64,000 nucleotides of DNA from Atrichornis clamosus (Eukaryota > Chordata > Aves > Passeriformes > Menuridae). Location: assembly GCA_013400975.1 (NCBI GenBank), contig WBMZ01004660.1, positions 24,089 to 88,088 of the forward strand, given 5' to 3'. Below, in pieces: positions 1 to 10,946 of the stretch (the stretch's first letter is position 1; each line of letters starts with the position of its first letter). The translations under genes and the position numbers were made by a program. The notes under the pieces were generated by a model. The model ran no database searches, was not told where the DNA came from, and worked only from the letters and a program-made list of their open reading frames with translations.

Positions 1-191
1 TCCCTGTGAGGGTGGGGAGGCCCTGGCACAGGGTGCCCAGAGAAGCTGTGGCTGCCCCTGGATCCCTGGAAGTGTCCAAGGCCAGGCTGGATGGGGCTTG
101 GAGCAACCTGGGATAGTGGGAGGTGTCCCTGCCCATGGCAGCTTTAAGGTCCCTTCCAACCCGAACCAGTCTGGGATTGTGTGATTCTATG
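1..191 (+). repeat. CR1 LINE 3' fragment, cut by the left window edge
   Basis: The sequence follows the usual avian CR1 3' region: a gaggccctggcacagg-like start, then agaagctgtggctgcccc, then ggatggggcttggagcaacctgg, then cccttccaaccc, closing with the terminal gattctatga. Orientation is plus. The element continues left of the window, so its true 5' truncation point is unknown. Recognition is by remembered family sequence. Confidence 0.9.
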
Positions 192-3100
192 ACTTTAAGC
201 CCATACAGAATCTGGATGTGATTGATCATAATAATAATCATGAACAGAGCAGAGATATTACTTCCAGGATCATTTTCCCCTTATGCAGAAAAGCCTGGTT
301 CTTCTTAAAATGCCCTTTAATGTTGACATTTAGCGGCATTTATTTAACCTCGCAGAGGCTTCAAAACCAATTTGCAAAGTAAGTTTCACCCCTCAGCATT
401 TCGAGCTCTCATCAATACACTTGTAAGGAATATGTAAGTTTATGCTTGAAACTTTTTGGTGTTATTGTAGCTTTTTTTCCTATTTGCTTGTGTTTTTCTT
501 CTCTAAGTCAAACTAAGAAATTAATTTTTTATAGAAAGTCTGTTAGTTATGTGGAATTTTAAATTCACATGTTTAGATGTAAATGATTTTGTGAGAAACA
601 CTTGTGTGCTTTCAGGCCCTTTCTCTGAGACCTGTCATGGATACTGGTGGCATATCTGGAAAAAATGGGTGCCTAAAACCCACAGGAGCTGGTCAGTCCT
701 TAGTCCAGTTTCTTCAGTTCAACGCAGGTTTTTCATACTGTGTGTATTTATTAGCAGTGCTTTAAAGCACCATTAGTGTTTGCTGTGATTGCTGCTCCCC
801 TTCTGTGGTGTGCCAGTTGCTGATTCACTGCTAAAGAGCAGGAAAATGTGCAGGAAAATCACGAGCAAACACCCGCTCCAGAAAATACAGAGGAAATACT
901 TGAATTGAGCAGACACCGAGAAAGGTGTTTCACCTCAGACTGTGTCAAAATGTCATTTTTATTTCATTACTAGAGTTAAACATAAGAAGCATGTGGTAAA
1001 ATGACTCAAACCACTTGCCATTAGCTGTGCTGATAACTGTACTAATTCCAGAGGAAGCACTTAAGTAATTCCATTGAGTTTTATAGGATGGTAATCAACA
1101 GTGATTGTAGCTTAGTCTGCAAATGAGTGCGCCTGATTTGTGACTGTGACGTGATCTGCAAAGCAACACGAGGAAGCACCCGTTCCCTGTCAGTGTGGGG
1201 AGTGGGTGGCAGTGAATCAGCTTTTGGCTGAGCTGGGGAGGGCAGCCCGGGCTCTGCTGCCACCACTGGCACCCCCTCTCCACCTCCACCCGTCCCCTGT
1301 GCTGCTTCCCACTGCTGAGAGACGGAGTTTCCACAGACCCGGATCCCTTCATTTGTGTGTGGGAAAAGCATCGTGCTGGGGCCAGCCAGCTGTGCTGAGC
1401 AGCTTGCTCAGCCCCACTGCCACGTGGCACTTGTCGGTCGTTCCTGCCCTCCAGGCCTTTGGAGTGAAGCTTCCTCACGGACCATCCGTGTTTTACCTCC
1501 TCATCGTGAGGAGGGCCACGAACTTCATCGTATCCAGCCTTAGCTGGCATTTCCTCACCCTTCGAAGGGGTGACTGGGAGCAGAACTCGGCTCTGCTAGC
1601 GCAGGCATGAGAGCAAGAGCTGTGTTTTTTGTGACTCGTATCTGTTTATTTTTCTTGGTGCATGCAGTTGTCTCGCGTATTTCTGGTGCCAGGCTTTCTG
1701 CTCAAAGCAGCTGAGCAAGAACTCAGGCATGTAGAGTGGATAAGTTGTACCACCAGTATAAATTCACAGGTAATTAAGGGAGATAGAAAAAAAAATCCAA
1801 CCAGAAATGCAAGTTGGAAAACGACCCCTCTCCTGTGCTGAGTCCTGGCAATGCATAAAGACAAGGACAAATGTTGCAATAACCTGATGCTCATCAACCA
1901 CTAAACTGGGACAGGAATCAAAACAGATGGGAAAATGGTCTGTGGTGGTTCTTCTCACACCTCAGCCACTGTCCTGGATATAAATCCACCTGTGACCCTT
2001 CTCCCTCCGCTGGAAGAGAGAGCTCCACAGTGCCAGGGCCTGGGGACACATCATGGATTAATAGTGAAGCCACAGGAGTTCAAGGTTGCACTGCATAAAG
2101 GAAAATGCTCAATATTTACGATCACAGCTTGCTAAATGCTTCCCTTCATCCATAATTTTTGCCTTTTAAAAAAAAGTATTATTATTTCCTAAGTAAATTC
2201 AGTTAATTTAAGGAGTGAGGATTTCCCTGTTTTGGAATATCTCATGGCCTCTTACAAATTCTGTTATAATTAGTTCAAGACTATCTCCAACTGTTTTCCT
2301 GAGAGGAAACTTTCCCTGGCTGCAGGAATCTTGGCTCCACTTCCCTGGAATCTTTCAGCAGTGTGATATCTCCTGACAGGATGCAGGTTTTGGAGTGATT
2401 GCTCCAGGCTTTAGAAGAGCAAGATGCAGGTCCAGGAGCCATTTCTGGCATTGCTTCATGTTCTGGGAACTTTTACAAAGACTGGGTTCCAGAGGCTGAA
2501 CTGTGGCTCCAGAAGTTGTTTTGATGTTCTCACTCTGCTTTTGGGGACATTACCCTATGTTTGAGGAGGTAAAAATAGAACAAAGCTGCCCAGGATTGTG
2601 AAGAGGGACTAAACTCGATACATCAGGGCTGGACAGGGCAGAAGTGCAGCTCGGTTCTGTCTCCCCAACCCTCACGTGATCCCCAGCTTTTGGCAGAGGT
2701 GACTGCATGTGGTGGAGATTAATGTTTCTTTAACTGCTCTCTTCTAACCTTTGCTTAGAAGAGCTGGGCTGTCCTGAGAACAAAGCGTCAGCCTCGCTCT
2801 CTGAGCTCCGTGAGGTTTTACACAGGTGGAAACGAGAAGAGAGCCATGAATTGGGCACTCCTGAACACTCATAAAAGCAACAAATAAGGTGGATATGAGT
2901 AGAATGAAAGTTCAGGTTCTTAAATGGTGTCACGTGAGACACTGTAAAGCTTTGATTTTCTTTTTTGATCATACCAGAACCTCCTCTCACACCCCTCGAA
3001 CTCTCCTGTAATTCTGGCTGAACAGTCCCACTTGAAACCCCAACAAGCACAGCCGTTCAGAGTGAGAATGAATAATGAAAATTCTTTATGTTCTACAATA

Positions 3101-3959
3101 TAGAGCTTCTTCTGAGCACCAGTTTGGGCTTTAGTGGGTTCTGAGGCTTTCTGAATGAGCTGTGGTGCAGAGCATGACCACGGGTTCTTCTTTCTTCTGC
3201 TGTTGGTCATTAACAGGGACAGGTTCCCTGCCTGGGAAGGTGCTCTGAGGTCTCTTGGCATTCAGCAGGAGGGTGTGACTGTCAGAGGTGACAGAAGGTC
3301 TTTAAAACTTCTCATCCTGGGGCCTGAGGTGCAAATGCTGATTTTTGGTGGCAGTTTCCTTTTCCAAGGGGTTCCTTACAGCAACTGTGGCTTCAGGCAC
3401 CCCCTGTCCCTCACGTGCACATGGCAGCTCTGCCACTGGTGTCCTCACCCCGAGGGGATCTCACCCGAAAACAGATGAGAACAAATGAGACATTAGGGGA
3501 AATCAGTGGGGAGGAAGTTTGGAAGATGTAAAGAAGTCCCCCCATATTGCTCTTCCCCTGATCCAAGCCCTCCTTGCAGCGTCATGGTGATGTAGAGAGA
3601 GACTCCCCAGTCTGCTCCCATCCAGCGTGCGAGCGGTGGGGAAAGAAGGAAATACCCATGGTAATGACTCCATTGGTTCCTATCCATGATGTAAGGATAG
3701 TAAGCTCATTCTTGAGTTTGGAGAACGCAGGTTATAAGGGCAGGGTGGGTTTTCTCCTGGGAAGACAGTAAATGACTGAAGGCTCTGTCTTTCAATTTTT
3801 TTAGTACATTGGGCAAAATGGAATTTTCCTGACGTATGTTTTGCTGGGCAGGGAGGTGGAGGGGAGCAGGCTGTGAGGGTGGTGGGAAGCAGGGCTGTGC
3901 GGCAGCTCCCTCACCATGTGCAGATCCGTGGAGTCTCGGGGGAGCAGTGCATTTCCCAC

Positions 3960-3990
3960 TGACGTCAGCCCAAGGACGTCACGCTGACGC
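3960..3990. promoter_or_regulatory. Cluster of three CRE-like (TGACG) elements
   Basis: A perfect palindromic TGACGTCA lies at 3960-3967, a GGACGTCA (one mismatch to the CRE) at 3974-3981, and a TGACGC half-site at 3985-3990. TGACGTCA is the consensus for CREB/ATF dimers. The cluster lies about 6 kb upstream of GPR149 in otherwise unremarkable DNA. A role as a cAMP-responsive enhancer is inference only. Confidence 0.4.
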
Positions 3991-6900
3991 ATCTGCCTCC
4001 ATTAACCACACAGGATGGGTCATTACTCCTCCAGCAGGCAAAGCATTTTCTGTAAGCCCTGAGTGTGAAGACAACTGTTTGTTCATTTTCACTGCAGATG
4101 TTCCTTCTGTTGTTTCACCTGCAACTTGTTTCGCAACTTGCAGTTGTGTTGGGAAAACATGTGCCATTTTCTCTGCCTTTTAGCAGCCACTGACTTGGAT
4201 TTTCAGATTGTGACATAATTTCCACTGGACTTCGGCTTAGTCATTTTGTTTCCTTTTTCTACTTGAATGTCTTTGCTCCTAAATGTCTTCATGACATTTA
4301 TACAGGCCAGTATTTACTGTCTGCTGGTGGTTGCAGTGCTGCACTTGCATTAAGTACCCAGTGTACACCACAGGGAGTTGCTGCTCTGATCAGGATTTGC
4401 TGTTTGATTGGAATTTTTTCGATGGGAGATAAGCAGGCAGACATTTAGGACTCCTACTACCTCTGTAAGTGGCCTTGGCAGTGCTCAGTGCTGAATCCAT
4501 CCTGTGCTTAGGCAGTTTGCAATTACCATTGTCATGACGACCTTTGCTGCCGTCCTTATTCAAATCTGGCAGTAGATAAAGGGTGTAACAGTTCTGAGAA
4601 TCTGAGGAAAGAAAAAAAGCTCATTAATATTTCACTCAAGAGTGGTGAATGAAGTCACACAGTCACTCCCATGAATTTTCTTATCAGCAGGCAAAATGGA
4701 GTGGATAGATCCTGGCACTGGCAGACATTCTCTTGTAGGAAGAATTAGATAACAACTTCTGTTTGAACGGATTTTTGGGGTGTTTAAAAGTCTTGTTTTC
4801 ATGGAACAAGGAGCTGTGCCAAACTTGACAGGCTCCCAGTTTTCCCAGTGCCTGTTGCTGAAGGTTAGAGATACTCAGTGAGTGATACCAGGACATTGCC
4901 TCAGGATCTTTGTTCTGTTTTAATTGAAATTGAGGACTGAAGGGAGCTGGGCATTGTCAAAGAAATAGGAACTTTACTCTCTCAGAATAGCTGGGATAGC
5001 AGGTAGGACACTGTTAGGGGCTCAAAGAGCAGTGTTATCTTCACTGGTAAAAGGCTTCTGGCAGGTCTTTCAGAGGCAGTGATACATGAGACATTAAAAT
5101 AATAACAGAATCTGATTCAGGAGGCAGCTCAATTTAGGAACACTGTGCTACTGGATGTTGTCAGGCCCTGGTTGAGTGCAGGTACAGAAGTGAATAATAC
5201 AAAATCTGTAATAAAAGTACTGGTAAAACAGCCAGGAAAACAAAATTACTGCCCCTTTTCCTAGAAAATAAATCTCTTTCCTCTCCCCTAAGGCTTGATT
5301 CTGCCATTTGTGAGAAAGAAAGGCCCATTTTGCCATCGAATGCAGCTTGTCCCAAATAAGTTTCAATTTTCTCTAGACTATGAATTTTTTCTCCAGATCC
5401 TAATAACTTTTGGAATTCCCGTAGAAAAGACTTTTGGCGGGATACTGAAAATGGGGTTATCTCCCTTAGGCTCCGAGTCTAGCAGTAACCTGCTTTTCCA
5501 GGCCCAATGCATCTGGCAGCACCTGGGCATGTAATCCTGGGCCAGAAAGGTTCCAGGTGATTAAAAGGACTGCCAGCACCCCACCACCCCACCCCAAAAA
5601 ATAAAGCCATCATTTTGGGCTTGCAGGTAATAGTTTATCTCTCAGGTTAATAACTATAAGCTAAAGGCAGTTGCATATTTGCATTCATTTTTGCACACGT
5701 AACAGTGAAGTTAAATTTAGTTTCTTAAAAAAAAAAAAGACAAAAAATACTATGTAAGCATACAAATCAGGCTTTTTTGTGAAGCTCAGTAAACACAAAG
5801 GAAGCAGCATTTTAATCAAAATGAGGAATTACATCCTAATCACCTCTCAGCACATGCATATTTCATAAGTACATGTTCAGCAAAGCAAATGCTGTGTAAG
5901 GGGCTGCTCTCCTCAGTTCCTCATCTCCTCAGCTCTTCCAGCACAAACCAGGCTGTCGCTGCATAAACCCAGGGTCATGTGAGCCATCCTTCTGGATTCT
6001 GTGGAAAACATTTGATAAAATCAGAGCAGCCGCCATGCAGTGGTGAGGAACACGGAGCATCCCGCTCCCGGAACGGCCGCTGGCCCCTGGCTCTGGAACT
6101 GGCACAGCAGAAGCACTTGGCTCCTGCTGTGTCACCAGCTCGTGCTCACACGGGGCCACACTGGCCACAGAGCTCCCTCGCAGGAACAGGGTCTGCCCTC
6201 CCACCCAGAGATGACGTGCAAGGAGCAGGGAAGGTCCAGAGGAAGCAGCAGAACTTTCAGGTACAAACTGTGTGTACATTCCACACATCCTGATCTCCAG
6301 GCATCTGCCAGAAACTGGGATGTTATTCTGAGAGCTCATGACATGAATCAGAGGACATGAGTGCACAAGGTATGAGAAGCAATTTAAAAAGAAGTGGACA
6401 ATCCTCCAGAGATTAGATTTGGCATCTAATGATGCTCATTCAATGCAAAGAAGGAAATGAGAGGCTGTAGGAGCCTAGGTCCCTTAAAGTATTAAACCCT
6501 ACTCCTGTTCTGTCAGGTAATGTCAGTGTTTATGGCGTGATTCAGTGAAAATCAGTCCTCTGAGTCTGGGTGGTTCAGGGGTCTTGGAGGTTGAAAGGGT
6601 AGTGATTAGTCCTGATGATCCAGATGATCACACTGTTACGTTCTGGTGCCTGTTCATTCATTGCCTACATGAAGTTTAATAGGGAGTTAAAGACCTGGTT
6701 TAATACCTGGCAGAGAGCGTGAGATCACTGTTGTGAACAGCACTGTCCGTACTGCTGGGGGTCAGGAGAAGCTTTCCTATTTATTCCCTCTTTTCTCTGG
6801 TATTAGTAGGAAGGGCTGCAGTGCTTTTTCTCCTCAGAACAGAGCTGGGCATTCTCTCAGAAACTGAATTTGATGGAATTACTACAACCTGAGAGCCTGA

Positions 6901-7108
6901 CCCATTCTTTCTTTTATATGTTTTAACTAGATAGTGATAAAATCAGTTCTTTCATGGATTTTACTGAGCAAACCCATGTGTTTCACTGGGAGAGACACGT
7001 TTGTGCCTGGAGGTTCTGCACTGAGCCAGGGCCAGAACCCAGGGCCCAGTTTTGCAGTGATTTAATGGGAGATGCTCCAGCCTTGTGCTGCAGTGCAGAG
7101 GGGCCCAG

Positions 7109-7148
7109 TGTCTGCCTGTCTGTCTGTCTGCCTGTCTGTCTGTCTGTC
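7109..7148. repeat. (TCTG)n/(CCTG)n microsatellite
   Basis: About ten tetranucleotide units of TCTG with interspersed CCTG run from 7109 to 7148. All frames through it stay open, which explains the overlapping open frames here. No function is apparent. Confidence 0.9.
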
Positions 7149-7216
7149 CTCCCCACCCTCTCCATGCTGTGCCAGGGGTTGAGCTGCACAGGCTGAGCTG
7201 TTGCAGGCCAGGGTGA

Positions 7217-7284
7217 GGGCACTTGGTGTCCCCAGGATGTGGGCACTTGGTGTCCCCAGGATGTGGGCACTTGGTGTCCCCAGG
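7217..7284. repeat. 24-bp tandem repeat, about 2.8 copies
   Basis: The unit begins gggcacttggtgtcccc and ends aggatgt. It starts at 7217, 7241 and 7265, and the last copy is incomplete. Copies are identical over the shared length, suggesting recent duplication or homogenisation. It lies 70 bp from the TCTG microsatellite. Confidence 0.9.
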
Positions 7285-9179
7285 GACAGCACTTTTACCA
7301 GCAGTGACACTGACGGAGACTCTGCTTCCCTGTGAACACAGGGTCCAGTTTGCCATCAGCCCCAGGGAATAAGATAAACACATGAGCTGAAAAGATTCAG
7401 TGTTTGAAAATACTCTGGCTTCTTCTCAAGCATTATTTCTTTTATCTTTCTCTGAAACCTTCATCTCTGAGGGACTGAGCCATGGTTTCCATCAAGGCTG
7501 ATGAAGAAAGATGTTTATGGCAAGACTTTCCACAGTCCCTGGTATCCTGCTGACAGACTGTGTCCAGCTTGTGCTGGCACTAAGCCTGGGGTCTGCAGTC
7601 TCTCTGTCACAGTCTGAGTCTCAGAAACTGCAGATCAGAGAGGCTGGAACTGTCACTGCAGTTGAAAGGCTGTTTGCTAAGTATGATTTTATCCTGTTTG
7701 GGAGGTTTCCCCTCACAATCTGATTAAAATATTCATGAGTTCTTTCTCTTGACTGGAATCATTAGTAATGCTTGGTGTCAGTGGCATAGCTCTGCACATC
7801 CTTTGTGGATGGATCTTTTAATATTCCTCACGTTCCTAATCTGATACCTCCTAACCAGGGTACAGCCCCAGGGCAGAGCTTTGTCTTAACTTGGGACTGG
7901 CAAAGCAGGAGCCGGCAAACAGCCCAGTGCTCTGTTCATCCCTTCCTCAGGCACACATGGGACTCTGTGCTCTGGAGAGGGGTGACACCGACCCTGCTGG
8001 GACATTTCTCAAGGCACAGATTCCCAGGAATTGCAGCCGGTGGCAGCTCTGGAGCCCCCATCCAGCAGCACTGCCTTGGGCTGAAGGTTCCCCATCAAAC
8101 CCAGGGTGTAGGTAAGATCAAAGCTAACCAGCACTAAGTACACGAGTTCCTGGTCCTCTAGAGGCAGAATTTGGTTCCAGAGCTTTCAGTCCATCATTAA
8201 AACTCGATTTCATACCAACTCCTGAGGCTGAATTTCCCCGTCTGCTCTCTTGCCTTCCTTGGAGCTGAGTGGGAGAGAAGGCGATGGGAAAGTAGGGGTG
8301 GAAAGGGCAATGAAGGGCTGAGACAACCCACTGCTGAGCTCCTGGGAATATACAGCAGGCAGCGAAGTGTGCACAGTTTTACACATGGCTCTTGCAATCA
8401 TTAATTTTATCATGATTGGAGAAAGTTCCACGGCTGATTTTCTGCTGCTTCCAGATGGGGTCACAGATGGGTCACTCCAAGCATATCCCTGCTTCCCTTT
8501 GTATTCCCTCCCTTCAGAAAGGGGTAACTGTTTCTTCTTCTGCAACTGAATTCTTTCTTTAGTTTTAAGATGCAACTGATCTTTCTGTATGTGTTTTATC
8601 AGAATTTATCAGTTAAAGTAAGAAGGGAAGCTGTTTGAATTAATCACTCCCAAGACCTTCTGTTTATAGCTATGGAATGACCGGAGCAAAGAACATCTCA
8701 TCATATTATAAGTTATGATAAAAGCTGCCACAGAAAGTGGCAAGGTGCAGTTCAGATCATAAAATACAGTGTGTGTGAAGACAAACTGAAGTGAGTAGCA
8801 CGTCACCTGCCTCGAATGGGCAAGGCAACAGAAAGCGACTTTGTTCCCAAGAACGCTGATGAACATTTCATTCCAAACACACACAGGAGGCACAGGATGC
8901 ACTGCTCTCACCACGGTGTCAAAAGGCTGCAGAGAGGCAGAGGCAGAGATCAAGCAGGGGAAGTGAAGTGTGTGAGGAGGGAGGTCCTGAGGGAACTTGC
9001 AGTAGGTTCGTGGTTGCTCTCTGCCATCAGGGCTGTTGTACTTCAGTGTGGGTGTAATGACTGAGGATACAGGAGGACAAGTTTTCAGCATCGGAGGTGG
9101 CTCGGGTTGGAGTCGCGTGAGGAATGAGAGTTTGCAGACCCCAGGCTGAGCTGGGGTACCCCAGGGTAGGTACCACAGG

Positions 9180-9750
9180 GCTCCTGCACGCAGCTCCCTG
9201 CTGTGTCTGAAAGGCGTCCCTAAGGATGTCCAGCAGCATCCCTGTGCACGTGTGGACTGGGCAGCTGGAAGGCAGCGCAGACCCCCTCCTGCATCCCCCT
9301 GGCGCAGGGCTCCTGCGGCCGTGCCCCTGCTCAGCCCGGAGCGCAGGAGCGTCAGGGAATACAAACATTCCAGCTCGTGCTGCACGCCCCGGAGCAGCCG
9401 CGGGATTTACGGGAATGACATCCACGGCTGACATCAGATCGCAGTATTTGCATTGGGTTCCGGTGTCGGCTCGGAGGTGTGGCTTGGCGGGGACACTGCT
9501 CCAGGCTGCCGCTCCAGCCGGGAGGGAGCTGGGGCTGGAGCATCCTCACTCCCTCGCTGCCATCCTGCCGGCACCGGCTCCTCCCTCCTGCAGCTCCGGC
9601 AGCGCGGGGTGAATCCAACAGCCTCTCCTACGATGTGTCTGCCCGAGCTACTACAGCTCAGCACGCCTCGTTCTGCGCCTTCCCTTCGGCTGCGCTGCGA
9701 GCGAGGCACGGTGCCTGCCATCCGCCAGGACGGGAGGGATACCCGAGGAG
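9180..9750 (+). promoter_or_regulatory. GPR149: GC-rich presumed promoter/5' region of GPR149
   Basis: Local GC and CpG content rise clearly over the flanking DNA across roughly 9180-9750, ending about 270 bp before the GPR149 start codon. A perfect octamer ATTTGCAT (POU/OCT site) is present at 9446-9453. No clear TATA box was seen. The transcription start was not located, and any noncoding 5' exon cannot be excluded. Confidence 0.45.
9446..9453 (+). promoter_or_regulatory. Octamer (POU-domain factor) motif
   Basis: Exact ATTTGCAT, the consensus for OCT/POU factors, lies within the GC-rich region about 560 bp upstream of the GPR149 start codon. An 8-mer can occur by chance; only its location makes it notable. 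Confidence 0.35.
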
Positions 9751-10016
9751 CCTCAATTCACCATCTGCCAGCACGGGAACGATTGTGAAGAATTGCATTT
9801 TTTCCGGCACCTTTTCTACTTCATTGTTGCCTGGCTTCTCGAGAGCATGAGTTCTGGTCATCAGGGGTGCTGCCACCTGAATATTTCTTCGTCAGATGCC
9901 ACAAAATAGAGTCTAGGAAAACAAAGAAACTTGTGATGTGGAGCTGACAGTTCTGGTTTCAGCTGGTGAAAACTTGCAGAATCAGTGAGAAGGCAAAGAA
10001 AAAAATGCCCAGGACA

Positions 10017-10946
10017 ATGTCAGTAACTCCTGGTAATTTGTCACTTAATGGGACGAGCTTCTTCACTGAAAATCACGGCATTATGGACAAACCCAGTGAG
10101 CAGAGAACTTGGAATGTCTTCCTGTTCTGCTTGACTTTTGCCATTGCACTCCCAGCCCTTCTGGGCAGCATTTATTCACTAGTTTCCCTGCTGAAAATGC
10201 AGAACAAAACCGCAGTTTCGATGATTGTGACCTCTTTGGCAGTAGATGATTTGATCAGCGTCGTGCCACTGATTATTTTCATGCTCATGCAGTGGTCAAG
10301 TGAAGTCCTCCCCCAGCCTCTGTGCACCACCTCAGCGTTTATGTATTTATTCCAGGGCATTTCTAGCAACCTGAAAGGGTCTCTTATAATTTCTTACAAC
10401 TTCTACACCACCAACACTACTGGGACACTGAGCTGCAGCTCCTCCAAGCGCCGTGTGAGCGTGGTGTGGGCCGTCCTCACCATCTGGACTGCCAGTTTGC
10501 TGATGTGCGTTTTGCCCCTCTGTGGTTGGGGCAGGTACATCCCCACGTCCTGGGGCTGCTTCACCGACTGTGCCAGTTCCTACGTGGTGTTTGTGTTTGT
10601 TGTGTACTCGCTGTGCTTCTCCCTGCTCGCCGTGCTGGCTGTGCCCCTCACGCTGCAGCTGCTGTGCTCAGGTGAGCCCCAGCTGCTGCACACGGAGTGC
10701 CTGCAGCCCTCTGGGGCCTCCATCACCCCTGGGACACCGCTGGCCTGCGGTGCTGCTGCCCCTTCGCTGCCCCTGCTGGACCCCGGGGATAAAACCCTGC
10801 AGCGTTTCCAAAAGTCGGAGGCAGTTTTTGGCAAGGGTGTGGCTGAGAGCAGCACACAGAGCAGGAGCTTCATGGTGGGCTTTGCCCAGAAACGGTTCTC
10901 ACTGATCCTGGCACTGACCAAGGTCATTCTCTGGCTCCCAATGATG
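10017..10946 (+). CDS. GPR149: GPR149 coding exon 1 (TM1 to most of TM6)
   Basis: Encodes residues 1-310: extracellular N-terminus, TM1-TM5, the long third intracellular loop and the start of TM6. The exon ends in LWLPMM before a GTAAAT donor, phase 0. C103 and the Cys residues of the second extracellular loop (GCFTDC) are placed to form the conserved disulfide. The third loop is rich in Gly, Ala, Ser and Pro. Confidence 0.96.

Larger units (their letters stand above)
192..9179. other. Intergenic DNA upstream of GPR149, no gene seen
   Basis: No reading frame in this 9 kb has a conserved domain, a coding-like exon with matched splice sites or a familiar protein sequence; the open frames are short and overlap on both strands. 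It holds a CRE-like cluster near 3960-3990, an A-run near 5729-5740, and a microsatellite/minisatellite patch at 7109-7284. The rest looks like ordinary AT-moderate intergenic DNA. Confidence 0.7.

Noticed and set aside
8609..9385. 258-codon minus-strand open frame upstream of GPR149
   Set aside because: It starts at a GTG rather than an ATG, has no known domain, and overlaps open frames on both strands in a GC-rich block; probably composition-driven.
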